Assembly: GCF_012726175.1 (NCBI RefSeq)
Contig: NZ_JAASAD010000004.1
Coordinates: 222,152-286,151, forward strand
From: Micromonospora sp. HNM0581
GTDB taxonomy: Bacteria; Actinomycetota; Actinomycetes; Mycobacteriales; Micromonosporaceae
Direction of reading: 5' to 3'
Length of the DNA stretch: 64,000 nucleotides
The notes below the pieces were generated by a model, which was not told where the DNA came from, did no database searches, and saw only the letters and a program-made list of their open reading frames with translations. This document shows positions 36,829 to 45,976 of the stretch, in pieces (within the stretch, counting starts at the first letter, position 1; each line of letters begins with the position of its first letter). The translations under genes were made by a program, and so were the position numbers.

Positions 36829-36831
36829 CCG

Positions 36832-37677
36832 ATGTCCCGGCCTGACCTCGTGACCGTAACGCCCGCCCGGTCCGCGCCACCTCCACAATCCAGGCGCACC
36901 GGTCGAATACCCGTCGCGTTGCTGCTGCCCGCCGCCCTGGGCCTGGTCTTCCTGGTGCTGCCGCTGGCAGGTCTGTTGATCCGTACGCCGTGGAGCACCC
37001 TTCCGCAGCGCTTGACCGAGCCGGGGGTGCTCACCGCGCTGCGGCTGTCCGTCCAGGCCGCGACCCTGGCCACGCTGCTCTGCCTCGTCCTCGGAGTGCC
37101 CCTGGCCTGGCTGCTCGCCCGCATCGACTTCCCGGGCCGCCGCCTGGTGCGTGCCCTGGTCACCGTACCGCTGGTGCTGCCGCCGGTGGTCGGTGGTGTG
37201 GCTCTGCTGCTCGTCTTCGGCAGGCGGGGCATCCTCGGCGGCTGGCTCGACAGCGCCTTCGGGTTCACCTTGCCGTTCACCACGGCCGGTGTGGTGCTCG
37301 CCGAGGCCTTCGTCGCAATGCCGTTCCTGGTGATCGCCGTCGAGGGCGCGCTGCGCGGCGCGGACGTCCGGTACGAGGAGGCGGCGGCGACCCTCGGCGC
37401 GGGCCGGTGGACCACCTTCACCCACGTGACGCTCCCGTTGGTCGCCCCGGGCATCGCCGCCGGAGCGGTGCTGTGCTGGGCCCGGGCGCTCGGCGAGTTC
37501 GGTGCCACCATCACCTTCGCCGGCAACTTCCCCGGCCGTACGCAGACCATGCCGCTGGCGGTCTACCTCGCCCTGGAGACGGACCTGGAGGCGGCGATCG
37601 TGTTGAGTCTCGTCCTGCTCACCGTCTCGGTGGCGATTCTGGCCAGCCTCCGTGACCGCTGGCTCGGCAGTTCGTGA
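36832..37677 (+). CDS. modB: Molybdate ABC transporter permease
   Basis: A 281-aa permease with five to six helices and the ModB EAA loop GADVRYEEAAATLGAG followed by RALGEFGATITFAG. The start is 4 bp after the modA stop, and the end overlaps modC. Confidence 0.93.
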   Translation: MSRPDLVTVTPARSAPPPQSRRTGRIPVALLLPAALGLVFLVLPLAGLLIRTPWSTLPQRLTEPGVLTALRLSVQAATLATLLCLVLGVPLAWLLARIDFPGRRLVRALVTVPLVLPPVVGGVALLLVFGRRGILGGWLDSAFGFTLPFTTAGVVLAEAFVAMPFLVIAVEGALRGADVRYEEAAATLGAGRWTTFTHVTLPLVAPGIAAGAVLCWARALGEFGATITFAGNFPGRTQTMPLAVYLALETDLEAAIVLSLVLLTVSVAILASLRDRWLGSS

Positions 37678-38807
37678 CCGGCGATCCGAACTGCCCCGGC
37701 GTCGATCCGAGCCCGCCGGGCGACCCTTCACCCGGCCCTGCGGTGCTCGACGCCCACCTCGTCGTGGACCGTGGCACCTTCCGACTCGATCTACCGCTGA
37801 CCATCCGCCCGGGCGAGGTCGTCGCTCTCCTCGGGCCGAACGGCGCTGGCAAGACAACCGCGCTGCGGGCCCTCGCCGGCCTGCTTTCCCTCACCGGCGG
37901 GCACCTCAGCCTCGCAGGACGCCACCTCGATCATCCGGGCCGGCGGATCTGGACCCCGACCGAACAGCGTCCGATCGGCGTCGTCTTCCAGGACTACCTG
38001 CTCTTCCCGCACCTGACCGCGCTGGACAACGTCGCGTTCGGGCCGCGTCGGCAGGGCCTCGACCGGCAGCGGGCCCGGCAGCGGGCAGCGGACTGGCTGA
38101 CCCGGGTCGGGCTCGCCGAACAGGCCCGGCGCCGGCCCCGCCACCTGTCCGGCGGGCAGGCGCAGCGGGTGGCCCTGGCCCGGGCCCTGGCCGTCGAACC
38201 CGCGCTACTGCTGCTCGATGAGCCGCTCGCCGCGCTCGACGCCCGTACCCGGCTCGACACCCGCGCCCAGCTCCAGCGCCATCTCGCCGACCACCCCGGC
38301 GCCACGCTGCTGGTCACCCACGACCTGATCGACGCGGTCGTGCTCGCCGACCGACTGGTCGTCATCGAACAGGGTCGGGTGGTGCAGATGGGCGACGTCG
38401 CCACCGTCACCGCCCAGCCGCGCACCGACTACGTCGCCCGTCTGGTCGGTCTCAACCTCCACCGAGGGCGGGCCGACGGGCACCGCGTCCTGCTGGCCGG
38501 CGGGTTGCACCTGGTCACCGGCGACCGGCACGAAGGTGAGGTCCTTGTCGCGTTCGCCCCCTCGGCTGTGGCGCTGCATTCCGTCCGCCCCGACGGCAGC
38601 CCCAACAGCTGGCCGGCCACCATCACCGGGGTGCACCGCCACGGCGACAACCTGCGGGTGCAACTCGACGGCCCGGTCACCGTCGCAGCCGACGTCACCC
38701 CGGGCGCCGCCGCCCAGCTGCGACCGGCACCCGGGCGGACGCTGTGGGCCGCCGTCGAGGCCGCCGAGACCCGCGTCTATCCGGCCTCGGCGGTCCCTAC
38801 CGGCTGA
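37674..38807 (+). CDS. modC: Molybdate ABC transporter ATPase
   Basis: A 377-aa ATPase: Walker A GPNGAGKTT (about 62), signature LSGGQAQRVALARAL, Walker B LLLDEPLAALD, and a C-terminal TOBE-like domain (about 290-365). The N-terminus (about 1-20) is Pro-rich. GTG 37674 overlaps modB. Confidence 0.93.
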   Translation: MTGDPNCPGVDPSPPGDPSPGPAVLDAHLVVDRGTFRLDLPLTIRPGEVVALLGPNGAGKTTALRALAGLLSLTGGHLSLAGRHLDHPGRRIWTPTEQRPIGVVFQDYLLFPHLTALDNVAFGPRRQGLDRQRARQRAADWLTRVGLAEQARRRPRHLSGGQAQRVALARALAVEPALLLLDEPLAALDARTRLDTRAQLQRHLADHPGATLLVTHDLIDAVVLADRLVVIEQGRVVQMGDVATVTAQPRTDYVARLVGLNLHRGRADGHRVLLAGGLHLVTGDRHEGEVLVAFAPSAVALHSVRPDGSPNSWPATITGVHRHGDNLRVQLDGPVTVAADVTPGAAAQLRPAPGRTLWAAVEAAETRVYPASAVPTG

Positions 38808-38870
38808 CCGTTTTCGATCGCCGGGGTTCGTCCTCCGGACGGCGGACCTTCGCGTACCGCCGGGCCGACG

Positions 38871-39491
38871 TCAGACGAAGCGTGCCGGGTCACCGGCGCC
38901 CAACCGAACGATTTCCGGCTCACCGTCGGAGAAGTCCACCACCGTGGTCGGTTCGGTGCCGCAGTCGCCCGCGTCGACGACCGCGTCGACGACGTTGTCG
39001 AGACGTTCCTTGATTTCCCAGCCCTGGGTCATCGGCTCCTGCTCGTCGGGCAGCAGCAACGTGCTCGACAGCAGCGGCTCGCCGAGCGCGTCGAGCAGCG
39101 CGCGGGTGACCGGATGGGCGGGGATGCGCGCTCCGACCGTTTTCTTGCGGGGGTGCCACAGTCGCCGGGGCACCTCCTTGGTGGCGGGGAGGATGAAGGT
39201 GTACCGGCCGGGGGTGGCCGCCTTCACCGCGCGGAACACCGCGTTGTCCAGCTGCACGAACTGCCCGAGCTGGGCGAAGTCGCGGCACACGAGGGTGAAG
39301 TGGTGCCCGCTGTCGAGGTGGCGGATCTCTCGGATCCGGTCGATGCCGTCCCGGTTGCCCAGCCGGCAGCCCAGGGCGAAGCAGGAATCCGTCGGGTACG
39401 CGATCAGACCGTCCCTGCGGATGATGTCGATCACCTGGCCGATGCTGCGCGGTTGCGGGTTGTCGGGGTGCACGTCGAAGTACCTCGCCAT
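38871..39491 (-). CDS. YrdC/Sua5/YciO-family protein (threonylcarbamoyl-AMP synthase type)
   Basis: A 206-aa YrdC-fold protein. Landmarks are the N-terminal GLIAYPTDSCFALGC, then HFTLVCRDF, FILPATKEVP and KKTVGARIP. The family makes threonylcarbamoyl-AMP for tRNA t6A or, in the YciO branch, has unknown function. The length is that of the short TsaC/YciO type, and which branch applies is unresolved. It is convergent with modC; no clear terminator was found. ATG 39491 is 7 nt past TAAGCT, leaderless. Confidence 0.85.
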   Translation of the reverse strand: MARYFDVHPDNPQPRSIGQVIDIIRRDGLIAYPTDSCFALGCRLGNRDGIDRIREIRHLDSGHHFTLVCRDFAQLGQFVQLDNAVFRAVKAATPGRYTFILPATKEVPRRLWHPRKKTVGARIPAHPVTRALLDALGEPLLSSTLLLPDEQEPMTQGWEIKERLDNVVDAVVDAGDCGTEPTTVVDFSDGEPEIVRLGAGDPARFV

Positions 39492-39498
39492 GGGCCGA

Positions 39499-39504
39499 AG
39501 CTTA
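39499..39504 (-). promoter_or_regulatory. -10 element for leaderless YrdC-family gene
   Basis: TAAGCT on the minus strand, 7 nt before ATG 39491. Confidence 0.5.
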
Positions 39505-39577
39505 GAGCGCCCGCTTCCACTGTCGCGTTGCCGACAGTGGCGCGTCCAGCCAAACGTCGACGTTCATCGTTGTTCTT

Positions 39578-39976
39578 ATGGTCGTACGCCCACCCGGCGG
39601 CGGCTCCGGGGACCTGCTCCGGCCGCCCACGACGCCGACCCCGGTACGGGGCACCGTGCTCGCGTTCGCCCTGCTGTCGCTGTTGTTCGCGCTCGCGACG
39701 GTACACCGGTCGCTGGCCGCGACCGGTTCCCTCGGCGCCGTCGCCTTCTTCGCCGCCATGGCCACGGCGTGTGCGCTGGTGTCGGTCAGCCTGGCAGCCC
39801 GCCGCCGCTGGGCACCCTACCCGGCGTATGCCCTGGCCGCCCTGCTGGCCGCCGCCTCACTGGGCCTCTTCGGCGCGATCACCGTTGTCGGTCTGGGCCT
39901 GCTGGTCTGGGTGGTCCTGGCATTGAACACCCGGGACTCGCGGGACTGGTTCGGTCGGCGCGGTCGGCTGCGCTGA
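39578..39976 (+). CDS. Small membrane protein, unknown function
   Basis: A 132-aa protein with a Pro/Gly-rich N-terminus (about 1-24) and four membrane helices (about 27-45, 53-75, 80-98, 102-120), ending in a basic tail with RDSRDWFGRRGRLR. No ribosome site is seen before ATG 39578 and the -10 is unclear, so the start is the only uncertain part. Function unknown. Confidence 0.7.
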   Translation: MVVRPPGGGSGDLLRPPTTPTPVRGTVLAFALLSLLFALATVHRSLAATGSLGAVAFFAAMATACALVSVSLAARRRWAPYPAYALAALLAAASLGLFGAITVVGLGLLVWVVLALNTRDSRDWFGRRGRLR

Positions 39977-40075
39977 CCTGGGTCCCGCTCTCACCCGGGC
40001 GAGGCGATCAACCCGGCCGGCAGGGGTGTCGTGGCCGCCCTCGGACACCGACTTGCCCCCACGTCGACCCATTGT

Positions 40076-40094
40076 TTAGGTTTGCCTAACCAAA
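40076..40094 (+). promoter_or_regulatory. Strong iron box upstream of siderophore locus
   Basis: TTAGGTTTGCCTAACCAAA matches 17 of 19 positions of the DtxR/IdeR/DmdR consensus (mismatches at positions 8 and 17). It is 16 bp upstream of ATG 40110, where it would cover the promoter. It predicts derepression when iron is scarce. Confidence 0.85.
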
Positions 40095-40109
40095 GTTTGG
40101 GAGGGTTCC

Positions 40110-40685
40110 ATGTCGTTGCCCGCCGCGACCGAAACGATCGGCGAACGGGACAGCGCCGTCGTCACCACCGACCGGGTTGACATCGAGGCGCTCACCCACG
40201 TCTACCACCAGGTGCACGCCACCGCACTGCACCTGGTCGACCACATCGCACCGACGGCCGAGGAACGCCTCCGGTGGACCGCCGCCGCCCCCGGTTTCGA
40301 GGCGGCGCTCGGGTACGTCGACGGCCAGCTGGTGGGCGCGGTCATGGGTTGCCCGCTGCCACCGGAGACCCTGTGGTGGCGTGACCTGACCTCCGCCACG
40401 GATCCGGACCTCGCCGTCGAATGGCCGGGCCGCACCTTCGCGGTGTGCGAGGCGTTCGTCCTGCCCGAGTACCGCCGGCACCGCCTCGGGCTCCGGATGA
40501 CTGTCGAGTTGCTGACCCGACGACGCGAGGAACGGGTATCCCTCGCCGTCGCCGAGACCAACACCCGGGTGTGGCACGCACTGCAACGCACCGGGTTCAC
40601 CCATGTCGGCGACCTCGTGCCGTTTCCTGGCTGGCGTTCGCACCGGATGCTGGTACGCGCGCTGCCACTGACCGCCACCCCCTGA
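40110..40685 (+). CDS. GNAT-family acetyltransferase, first gene of siderophore locus
   Basis: A 191-aa GNAT protein: acetyl-CoA loop in YRRHRLGLRMTVELL (about 128-142), then VAETNTRVWHALQRTGF and a basic C-terminus. It begins right after the iron box, with GGGAGG upstream. Vibrio pvs operons have no such gene; it could modify the siderophore or a building block. The acyl donor and substrate are unknown. Confidence 0.85.
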   Translation: MSLPAATETIGERDSAVVTTDRVDIEALTHVYHQVHATALHLVDHIAPTAEERLRWTAAAPGFEAALGYVDGQLVGAVMGCPLPPETLWWRDLTSATDPDLAVEWPGRTFAVCEAFVLPEYRRHRLGLRMTVELLTRRREERVSLAVAETNTRVWHALQRTGFTHVGDLVPFPGWRSHRMLVRALPLTATP

Positions 40686-40793
40686 ACCGACCTCGCGGGC
40701 CGGTAGTCGTACGCCCAGCCGTCCCGGCCGGGTCGAAGGCGTCGACGGCCGGCAACTGTGCACCGCCCGTTCGCACCCACAGTGGAGAACCCG

Positions 40794-41507
40794 ATGAAAC
40801 GGAACTGGGAAGCCCTCGTACTCAAGGCGTTCGGGGGCCGGAACTTCCAGCTGACCGTCCTGGAGACCGAACCCGTCGGGGACCACTACCGACGGCTGCT
40901 CGTCGACGGGGGTGAACTGCTGCGTACCTGCGGTGTGCACCCCACCATGTGGATCCGGTTGTGGTTCGACAACGAGGGCCGGCCGCACCAGCGGGCGTAC
41001 ACTCTCGTCGACCCGGACGCCGACAGCGGACAGTTCCATCTCGTGTTCGCACTGCACGACGGCTGCGCCGCCCGCTGGGCCTCGACCGCCCGGCCCGGGG
41101 ACACCATCGAGGCGACCGTCCAGGGCAGCACCTTCTCCTTTCCCGAGCCGGCGCCCGGCCGGCTGCACCTGGTCGGTGACGCGGCATCCCTGCCGGCGGT
41201 CAACAGCCTGCTCGACGCCGCCGGACCGGCGTCGGCGGGAATCTGGCTCGAGTACGCCCACGACGGTGAACGCGAGCTGCCGCTGCGTACCCGGCCACAC
41301 GACGAAGTGGTGTGGGTACCGCGCCGTGCCGAGGGCCAACACCTGGTGGACACCGTCACCACCGCTCTGACCACCGGCCAGGAGGACAGCCTGTACTGGG
41401 TGGCGTGCGAGGCGGCCAGCACCCGCAGCATCGTCAGGCACCTCCGCAAAGGACTCGGCGTCGGCAAGGAGCAGGTGTCGGCGCTTGCCTACTGGCGCGC
41501 CCGGTGA
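40794..41507 (+). CDS. Siderophore-interacting (ferric-siderophore reductase) protein
   Basis: A 237-aa SIP/FAD-binding_9 family protein. FAD motif RAYTLVDPD (about 63-71) and the C-terminal YWVACEAASTRSIVRHLR then YWRAR are typical of ViuB/YqjH reductases. It would release iron from the imported ferric siderophore using NAD(P)H. ATG 40794 has GGAG 6 nt upstream. Confidence 0.9.
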   Translation: MKRNWEALVLKAFGGRNFQLTVLETEPVGDHYRRLLVDGGELLRTCGVHPTMWIRLWFDNEGRPHQRAYTLVDPDADSGQFHLVFALHDGCAARWASTARPGDTIEATVQGSTFSFPEPAPGRLHLVGDAASLPAVNSLLDAAGPASAGIWLEYAHDGERELPLRTRPHDEVVWVPRRAEGQHLVDTVTTALTTGQEDSLYWVACEAASTRSIVRHLRKGLGVGKEQVSALAYWRAR

Positions 41508-41532
41508 CGGCCCGGCACCCCACCGACTCGTG

Positions 41533-42702
41533 ATGCTGTACCTGACCGCCGTCAATCCGACAGACTCCGTCCTGGACGGACTACTGCCGGCCGCTGACGC
41601 TCTCGGCGTGCCGGTCACCGTGCTCACCGACCGGCCCGACGACTGGCCCGGGTCAGTGTCGACGCGGGGCTGCCCGGTGCGGGACCCACGTGCCGTCACC
41701 GAGGCGGTCCGGGCAGGACCAGCCCCGGTGGGCCTGTTCTCCAACAGCGATCACCTGCAGGCCGCCACCGCGCTGGCCGCCCGCCGACTCGGCCTGCCCG
41801 GTAAGGATCCCGAGGCGGCACGACGCTGCAAGGACAAGGCCGCCACCCGGCAGGCGGTGGCCGACGCCGGTCTCGACGACGTCCGGGCCCGAACGTTGGC
41901 ACCTGCGCAACCGCCGACGTTCGATGTCTTCCCCGCCGTGGTCAAGCCCCGCGACGGCGTAGCCAGTGAGGACGCCTATCTGGTCACCGACGAGGACGAA
42001 CTGGCCAGGCGGGTGAGCGAGATCCGCCGCCGCCGACCGGACGCGTCACTCGTGGTGGAGGAGTACCTGCCCGGCGAGGTCCGCACCCACGACACCCTCG
42101 GTGACACCGGCACACTCACCGTGCTCGGTGGCTGGCGCACCACGCTCGGTCCGCCGCCCACCTTCACCGAGCTGTGCCTGGAGTGGGCACCGGCAGCCCC
42201 GGCGACGGCTGAGCGGCTACGGGCTCAACTGGATGCCCTCGGCGTACGGTTCGGTGCCTGCCACACCGAGTTCGTCATGCACCGGGAACGCCCCCGCCTC
42301 ATCGAGGTCAATGACAGGTTGATCGGCGACCGGATGGATCTCATCCTGGCCGAACTTCTCGGGATACCCCTGTTCGAGTACGTCATCCGGCTGCACCTGG
42401 GCGAGTCCGTGGCCGACTTCACGCTACCCGACCTGGCGCAACACGTACCGGCCGCCCGCGTCGAGTACGTCTGCGCCGACCGCACCGGCACCCTCGTCGC
42501 CGCCCCTGGAGCCGTCGACGCGGTACGCGACGGGGTGCGGCTCGGCTGCCGCCCGTTACGGGCGGTCGGTACCAGCGCCGCGCGAACCGGCACGAACCGT
42601 GACTACCTTGCCGTCCTGCACGGCATCGGGTCGGATCCGGTCACGGTGCGCCGCGCGCTCGTCGGATTCCGCGCCGACCTCGACTGGGTGATCGCCGCGT
42701 GA
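41533..42702 (+). CDS. ATP-grasp ligase, PvsA-like
   Basis: A 389-aa ATP-grasp protein: a pre-ATP-grasp Rossmann-like half (about 1-110), then ATP-grasp landmarks FPAVVKPRDGVAS (about 138), VVEEYLPGEVRTHDTLGD (about 178) and RLIEVNDRLIGDRMD (metal-binding Glu/Asn, about 255). Such ligases join a carboxylate to an amine. Its position just before the IucA/IucC genes matches PvsA in vibrioferrin synthesis. A GTG immediately before the ATG (41530) is the alternative start. It overlaps the next gene (GTGA). Confidence 0.87.
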   Translation: MLYLTAVNPTDSVLDGLLPAADALGVPVTVLTDRPDDWPGSVSTRGCPVRDPRAVTEAVRAGPAPVGLFSNSDHLQAATALAARRLGLPGKDPEAARRCKDKAATRQAVADAGLDDVRARTLAPAQPPTFDVFPAVVKPRDGVASEDAYLVTDEDELARRVSEIRRRRPDASLVVEEYLPGEVRTHDTLGDTGTLTVLGGWRTTLGPPPTFTELCLEWAPAAPATAERLRAQLDALGVRFGACHTEFVMHRERPRLIEVNDRLIGDRMDLILAELLGIPLFEYVIRLHLGESVADFTLPDLAQHVPAARVEYVCADRTGTLVAAPGAVDAVRDGVRLGCRPLRAVGTSAARTGTNRDYLAVLHGIGSDPVTVRRALVGFRADLDWVIAA

Positions 42703-44318
42703 CCGACCCGGTCGAGCGGGAACTGTTCCGCCGGGTGCTGAACGCTCTGCTGCGAGAGGACCACCTCGGGATGAGCAGCGGCGGCCGTCCTGACGGGCCC
42801 GGCTGGTGGCAGGCACCGCACCACGCCGGTCAGCTACGACTTCCGGTCCGTCCCGACGGTTTCCAGCACACCGTCCGCCTGGCCCGCGCCGAACTGCACC
42901 TGTGTCCGGCCGGTCAGGCTCTGCGCCGGGTTGACACCCTGGCGGGCCTGCTGGAGCTGCTCGCGCCACCCGACGATGCCGACGCCGAGCAGGGATGGCG
43001 TGTCTTCACCGACGAGTGCCGGCAGGACCTGCTCGCCCGCCGGCTTGCCGCAACCAACCGACCGGTCACGTTCGCCCGGATCGCCGCTGCCCGGGTCGGC
43101 TGGCCCACCGGCTTCGGCGGCGCCCTCCTCGACGACGTGCTCGCCGCCCACGCCGGCCACGCCGTCTACCCCACCGACCGGTGCCGGCACGGCCTGGACG
43201 GCGCCGACCTGCTCCGGTACGCACCGGAACACGCTCCCGCGTTCACCCTGCGCTGGCTGGCCGTACCGGCCCGGACGCTGCGACTGAGCGGCCGGTTGCC
43301 CAGCTGGTGGCCGGCGCCGCGCCGGGCCGGTGAGGTGCTGCTGCCGGTGCATCCACTCACCGCCGACCGGTCGGACCTGCCGGTGCTCGACACACCGGGC
43401 ATCACTGTGCGGCCCACGCTGTCGATGCGGACCGTCGCCCTGGACAGCGATCCGACCACGCACCTGAAGCTGCCGCTGCCGACCGCGAGTCTGGGCGCCC
43501 GCAACCGCCGCACCCTCGCACCCGGCTCGCTCACCGACGGCGCGGACATGGCCCAGCTACTCGACCGCCTTGCCGCGGCGCAGCCGCGCTTCGCCGGCCG
43601 GATCGTGCACGCCGACGAGAGCACCTTCGGCCACTGCGACGACGAGTTGCGGGCTTTCCTGCTCCGCCGGCTCCCCGTCGGTTGGGACCGGGCGACCGTG
43701 GTGCCGGTGGCCGCCCTCGCCGCGGCGGATCCCACCGCCGGCACGGTCGCCCAGCGCATCGGCGGTGACGACCCGACCCGGCTGCTCGGGTCCTACCTCG
43801 ATCTCCTGCTCGACTGGCACGTGTTCCTTTGGTTACGTAACGGAGTGGCATTGGAAGCACATCCACAGAACATCCAGCTGGTCCTGTCGGCCGAGGGCCC
43901 GGTACGGCTGCTGTACAAGGACAACGACGGTGCCCGGCTGGACCGCCGGCACGCGGGCGCGCTCCGACTGCGCGACCAACGGATGTGGATCCGCCACCCC
44001 GGGGAGTTGTCCGACATGTTCGTGACGATCACCCTGCACCTGGCTGCCGCAGCACCTCTGCTCGCCCTGGCGGAGCGGGGGGTGCCGGTGCCCTCGCCCG
44101 CCGAGGCCCTGGCGCCCCGCCTACGCGCCGCCCGCGACAGGTGGGGCGACACACCCGCCGCGCGGGAGCTGATCGACCGCGTCCTGACCGCCGACCGGTT
44201 GCCGGTCAAGGCGATGCTCACCGCCGGCACGCTGCTGCCCAAGCATCGGATCGGCTGCACCGACGTGAACAAGTTCTACCTCCGCACCGGACCCAACTAC
44301 CTACGGAGCGCCTCGTGA
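42699..44318 (+). CDS. IucA/IucC-family NIS siderophore synthetase, PvsB-like
   Basis: A 539-aa NIS synthetase that would condense a carboxylate with an amine or alcohol by adenylation. The ATP-site segment is present: SMRTVALDS (about 245), THLKLPLP, SLGARNRRTL, then ALEAHPQNIQLVL and YKDNDG. The usual HPxHPxxKxRxG motif is degenerate, reading VYPTDRCRHGLDG (about 155). GTG 42699 overlaps the ATP-grasp stop. Position corresponds to pvsB. Confidence 0.9.
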   Translation: MTDPVERELFRRVLNALLREDHLGMSSGGRPDGPGWWQAPHHAGQLRLPVRPDGFQHTVRLARAELHLCPAGQALRRVDTLAGLLELLAPPDDADAEQGWRVFTDECRQDLLARRLAATNRPVTFARIAAARVGWPTGFGGALLDDVLAAHAGHAVYPTDRCRHGLDGADLLRYAPEHAPAFTLRWLAVPARTLRLSGRLPSWWPAPRRAGEVLLPVHPLTADRSDLPVLDTPGITVRPTLSMRTVALDSDPTTHLKLPLPTASLGARNRRTLAPGSLTDGADMAQLLDRLAAAQPRFAGRIVHADESTFGHCDDELRAFLLRRLPVGWDRATVVPVAALAAADPTAGTVAQRIGGDDPTRLLGSYLDLLLDWHVFLWLRNGVALEAHPQNIQLVLSAEGPVRLLYKDNDGARLDRRHAGALRLRDQRMWIRHPGELSDMFVTITLHLAAAAPLLALAERGVPVPSPAEALAPRLRAARDRWGDTPAARELIDRVLTADRLPVKAMLTAGTLLPKHRIGCTDVNKFYLRTGPNYLRSAS

Positions 44319-45976
44319 CGCCGCAGACGGCTGAGGCCACCACCCGACCGGCGGAACGCGCCGCCGACCTGGCCGCCGCGCACACCCTGCTCGCCTGCTA
44401 CCTGCGGGAGGTGGCTGCGCCCGACGGTGCCGCCGAGACCGTCGGCGGGATCCTGCGGATCCGGCTGCCGAACGTCGGACTGACCCTTTCCTGCCGGCTG
44501 GTGCGGGTCTCTCCCGTGTTGGCGCACCGCTACGTCGGCCCGGTCCGCTGCCGGCCCGCATCGATCCTTGACCGCCCGGCCGTGCCGGTCGCCGTCCCAC
44601 CGATCGACGTGCCGGACGACGGCCCGCTCGTCGGTGACGTGCCGGTCGACAGTGCGCAGCTCGCACGGTTGATCGCCACCGAGTTGAGTGCCCGCACCGG
44701 GCTGGCCAACGACGAATTCGTCGAGCAGGTACTGGGCAGCCGGGACGCACTGGCCACACTGTTGCGACAGCGACCGTCCCGCGACCCCACCCCGACCGGT
44801 GACCCGGTGCTGGACGGCTACGTCGATTCCGAACAGTCCCTCGTGTACGGGCACCCGCACCACCCCAGCCCGAAATGGCGCAGCGGTGACCCGGCGAGCT
44901 GGCGGCGGTACGCCCCGGAGCTCCGCAGCGCATTCCAGCTGAGTTGGCTCGCCGTCCCGACCGCTCTGGTGGCCGACGACGGGCCGGTGGACGAACTGAT
45001 CGCACCGCTACGACCGCCGGATGCCCCACCCGGGCACCTCCTGCTGCCGGTGCACCCGTGGCAGTTGGACCTGGTCCCGCCGAACGATCCGCGACTGCGC
45101 CGGCTCGGCCCGGCCGGGGTACCGGTCCGTCCGACCGCGAGCGTCCGTACGCTGTACGCCCCCTCGGTGGACCGGTTCCTCAAGACCAGTCTGCACGTAC
45201 GCATCACCAACTGTCTGCGCAAGAACGCCCGCTACGAGTTGACCGGGGCGGTGGCGTTGACGCGGTTTCTGGCCGATGTGCCGCTCGCGGCGCAGGTCGG
45301 TCTGCTACGGGAACCCGGCTACCGGACCGTCGACCTGCCGGGTGCGGACGAGGCGTACGGCACCATCCTGCGGACGGGTGTACGCGAACATCTGCGGCCG
45401 GGCGAGCGGGTGGTGTTGGCGGCGGCGTTGGCTGCCACACCGCTGACCGTGCCTGATCCGTTCGGCTGGTGGCGGGCCTACGTCGAGTTGCTGGTACCCA
45501 CCGTGCTGCGGCTGTGGCTCGGTCACGGCGTGGTCCACGAGGCGCACCTGCAGAACGTGCTCGTGGTCCTGGCCCCGGATGGCCGCCCGGTCCGACTGGT
45601 CCTGCGGGACCTCGAGGGGGTGAAGTTGGATCCGGGCCGGTTGACGGCCTGGCCGGACGGGGTGCCCCGGGAAGTCGCCTACACCCCCGCGCAGGCGGCC
45701 CTGCGCGTCGTCTACTGCTTGTTCGTCAACCACCTCGCCGGCCTCGCCGGTGCGCTCGCCGACTTTCACCCCGGCGTGGAGCCCCGGCTGTGGCAGCTGG
45801 TCCGGCAGGTCGTCGAGGCGACGTACGCGCAGCTGGGTGAGCCGGTCGAGCTGGTCGCCCTGCTCGACGGCGCCCCGCTCGCCGCGAAGGCGAACCTGCT
45901 GGTCCGCTGGCATCGGGCCGCCGACCAGCGGGCACCCTACGTCGTGGTGCCCAACCCGCTGGGTGGTGCCGGGTGA
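44315..45976 (+). CDS. IucA/IucC-family NIS siderophore synthetase, PvsD-like
   Basis: A 553-aa NIS synthetase with the classic YGHPHHPSPKWRSG motif (about 171-184), TASVRTLYAPS, FLKTSLHVRITNCLRKNARY and VVHEAHLQNVLVVL, then LRDLEGVKL. These match canonical IucA/IucC. GTG 44315 overlaps the previous gene, and its end overlaps the decarboxylase. Position corresponds to pvsD, which joins citrate to a serine-type substrate in Vibrio. Confidence 0.92.
   Translation: MTPQTAEATTRPAERAADLAAAHTLLACYLREVAAPDGAAETVGGILRIRLPNVGLTLSCRLVRVSPVLAHRYVGPVRCRPASILDRPAVPVAVPPIDVPDDGPLVGDVPVDSAQLARLIATELSARTGLANDEFVEQVLGSRDALATLLRQRPSRDPTPTGDPVLDGYVDSEQSLVYGHPHHPSPKWRSGDPASWRRYAPELRSAFQLSWLAVPTALVADDGPVDELIAPLRPPDAPPGHLLLPVHPWQLDLVPPNDPRLRRLGPAGVPVRPTASVRTLYAPSVDRFLKTSLHVRITNCLRKNARYELTGAVALTRFLADVPLAAQVGLLREPGYRTVDLPGADEAYGTILRTGVREHLRPGERVVLAAALAATPLTVPDPFGWWRAYVELLVPTVLRLWLGHGVVHEAHLQNVLVVLAPDGRPVRLVLRDLEGVKLDPGRLTAWPDGVPREVAYTPAQAALRVVYCLFVNHLAGLAGALADFHPGVEPRLWQLVRQVVEATYAQLGEPVELVALLDGAPLAAKANLLVRWHRAADQRAPYVVVPNPLGGAG

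Noticed and set aside
36040..37857. A 605-codon minus-strand open frame over modA-modB
   Set aside because: Antisense to clear ModA/ModB motifs and low-complexity in composition.
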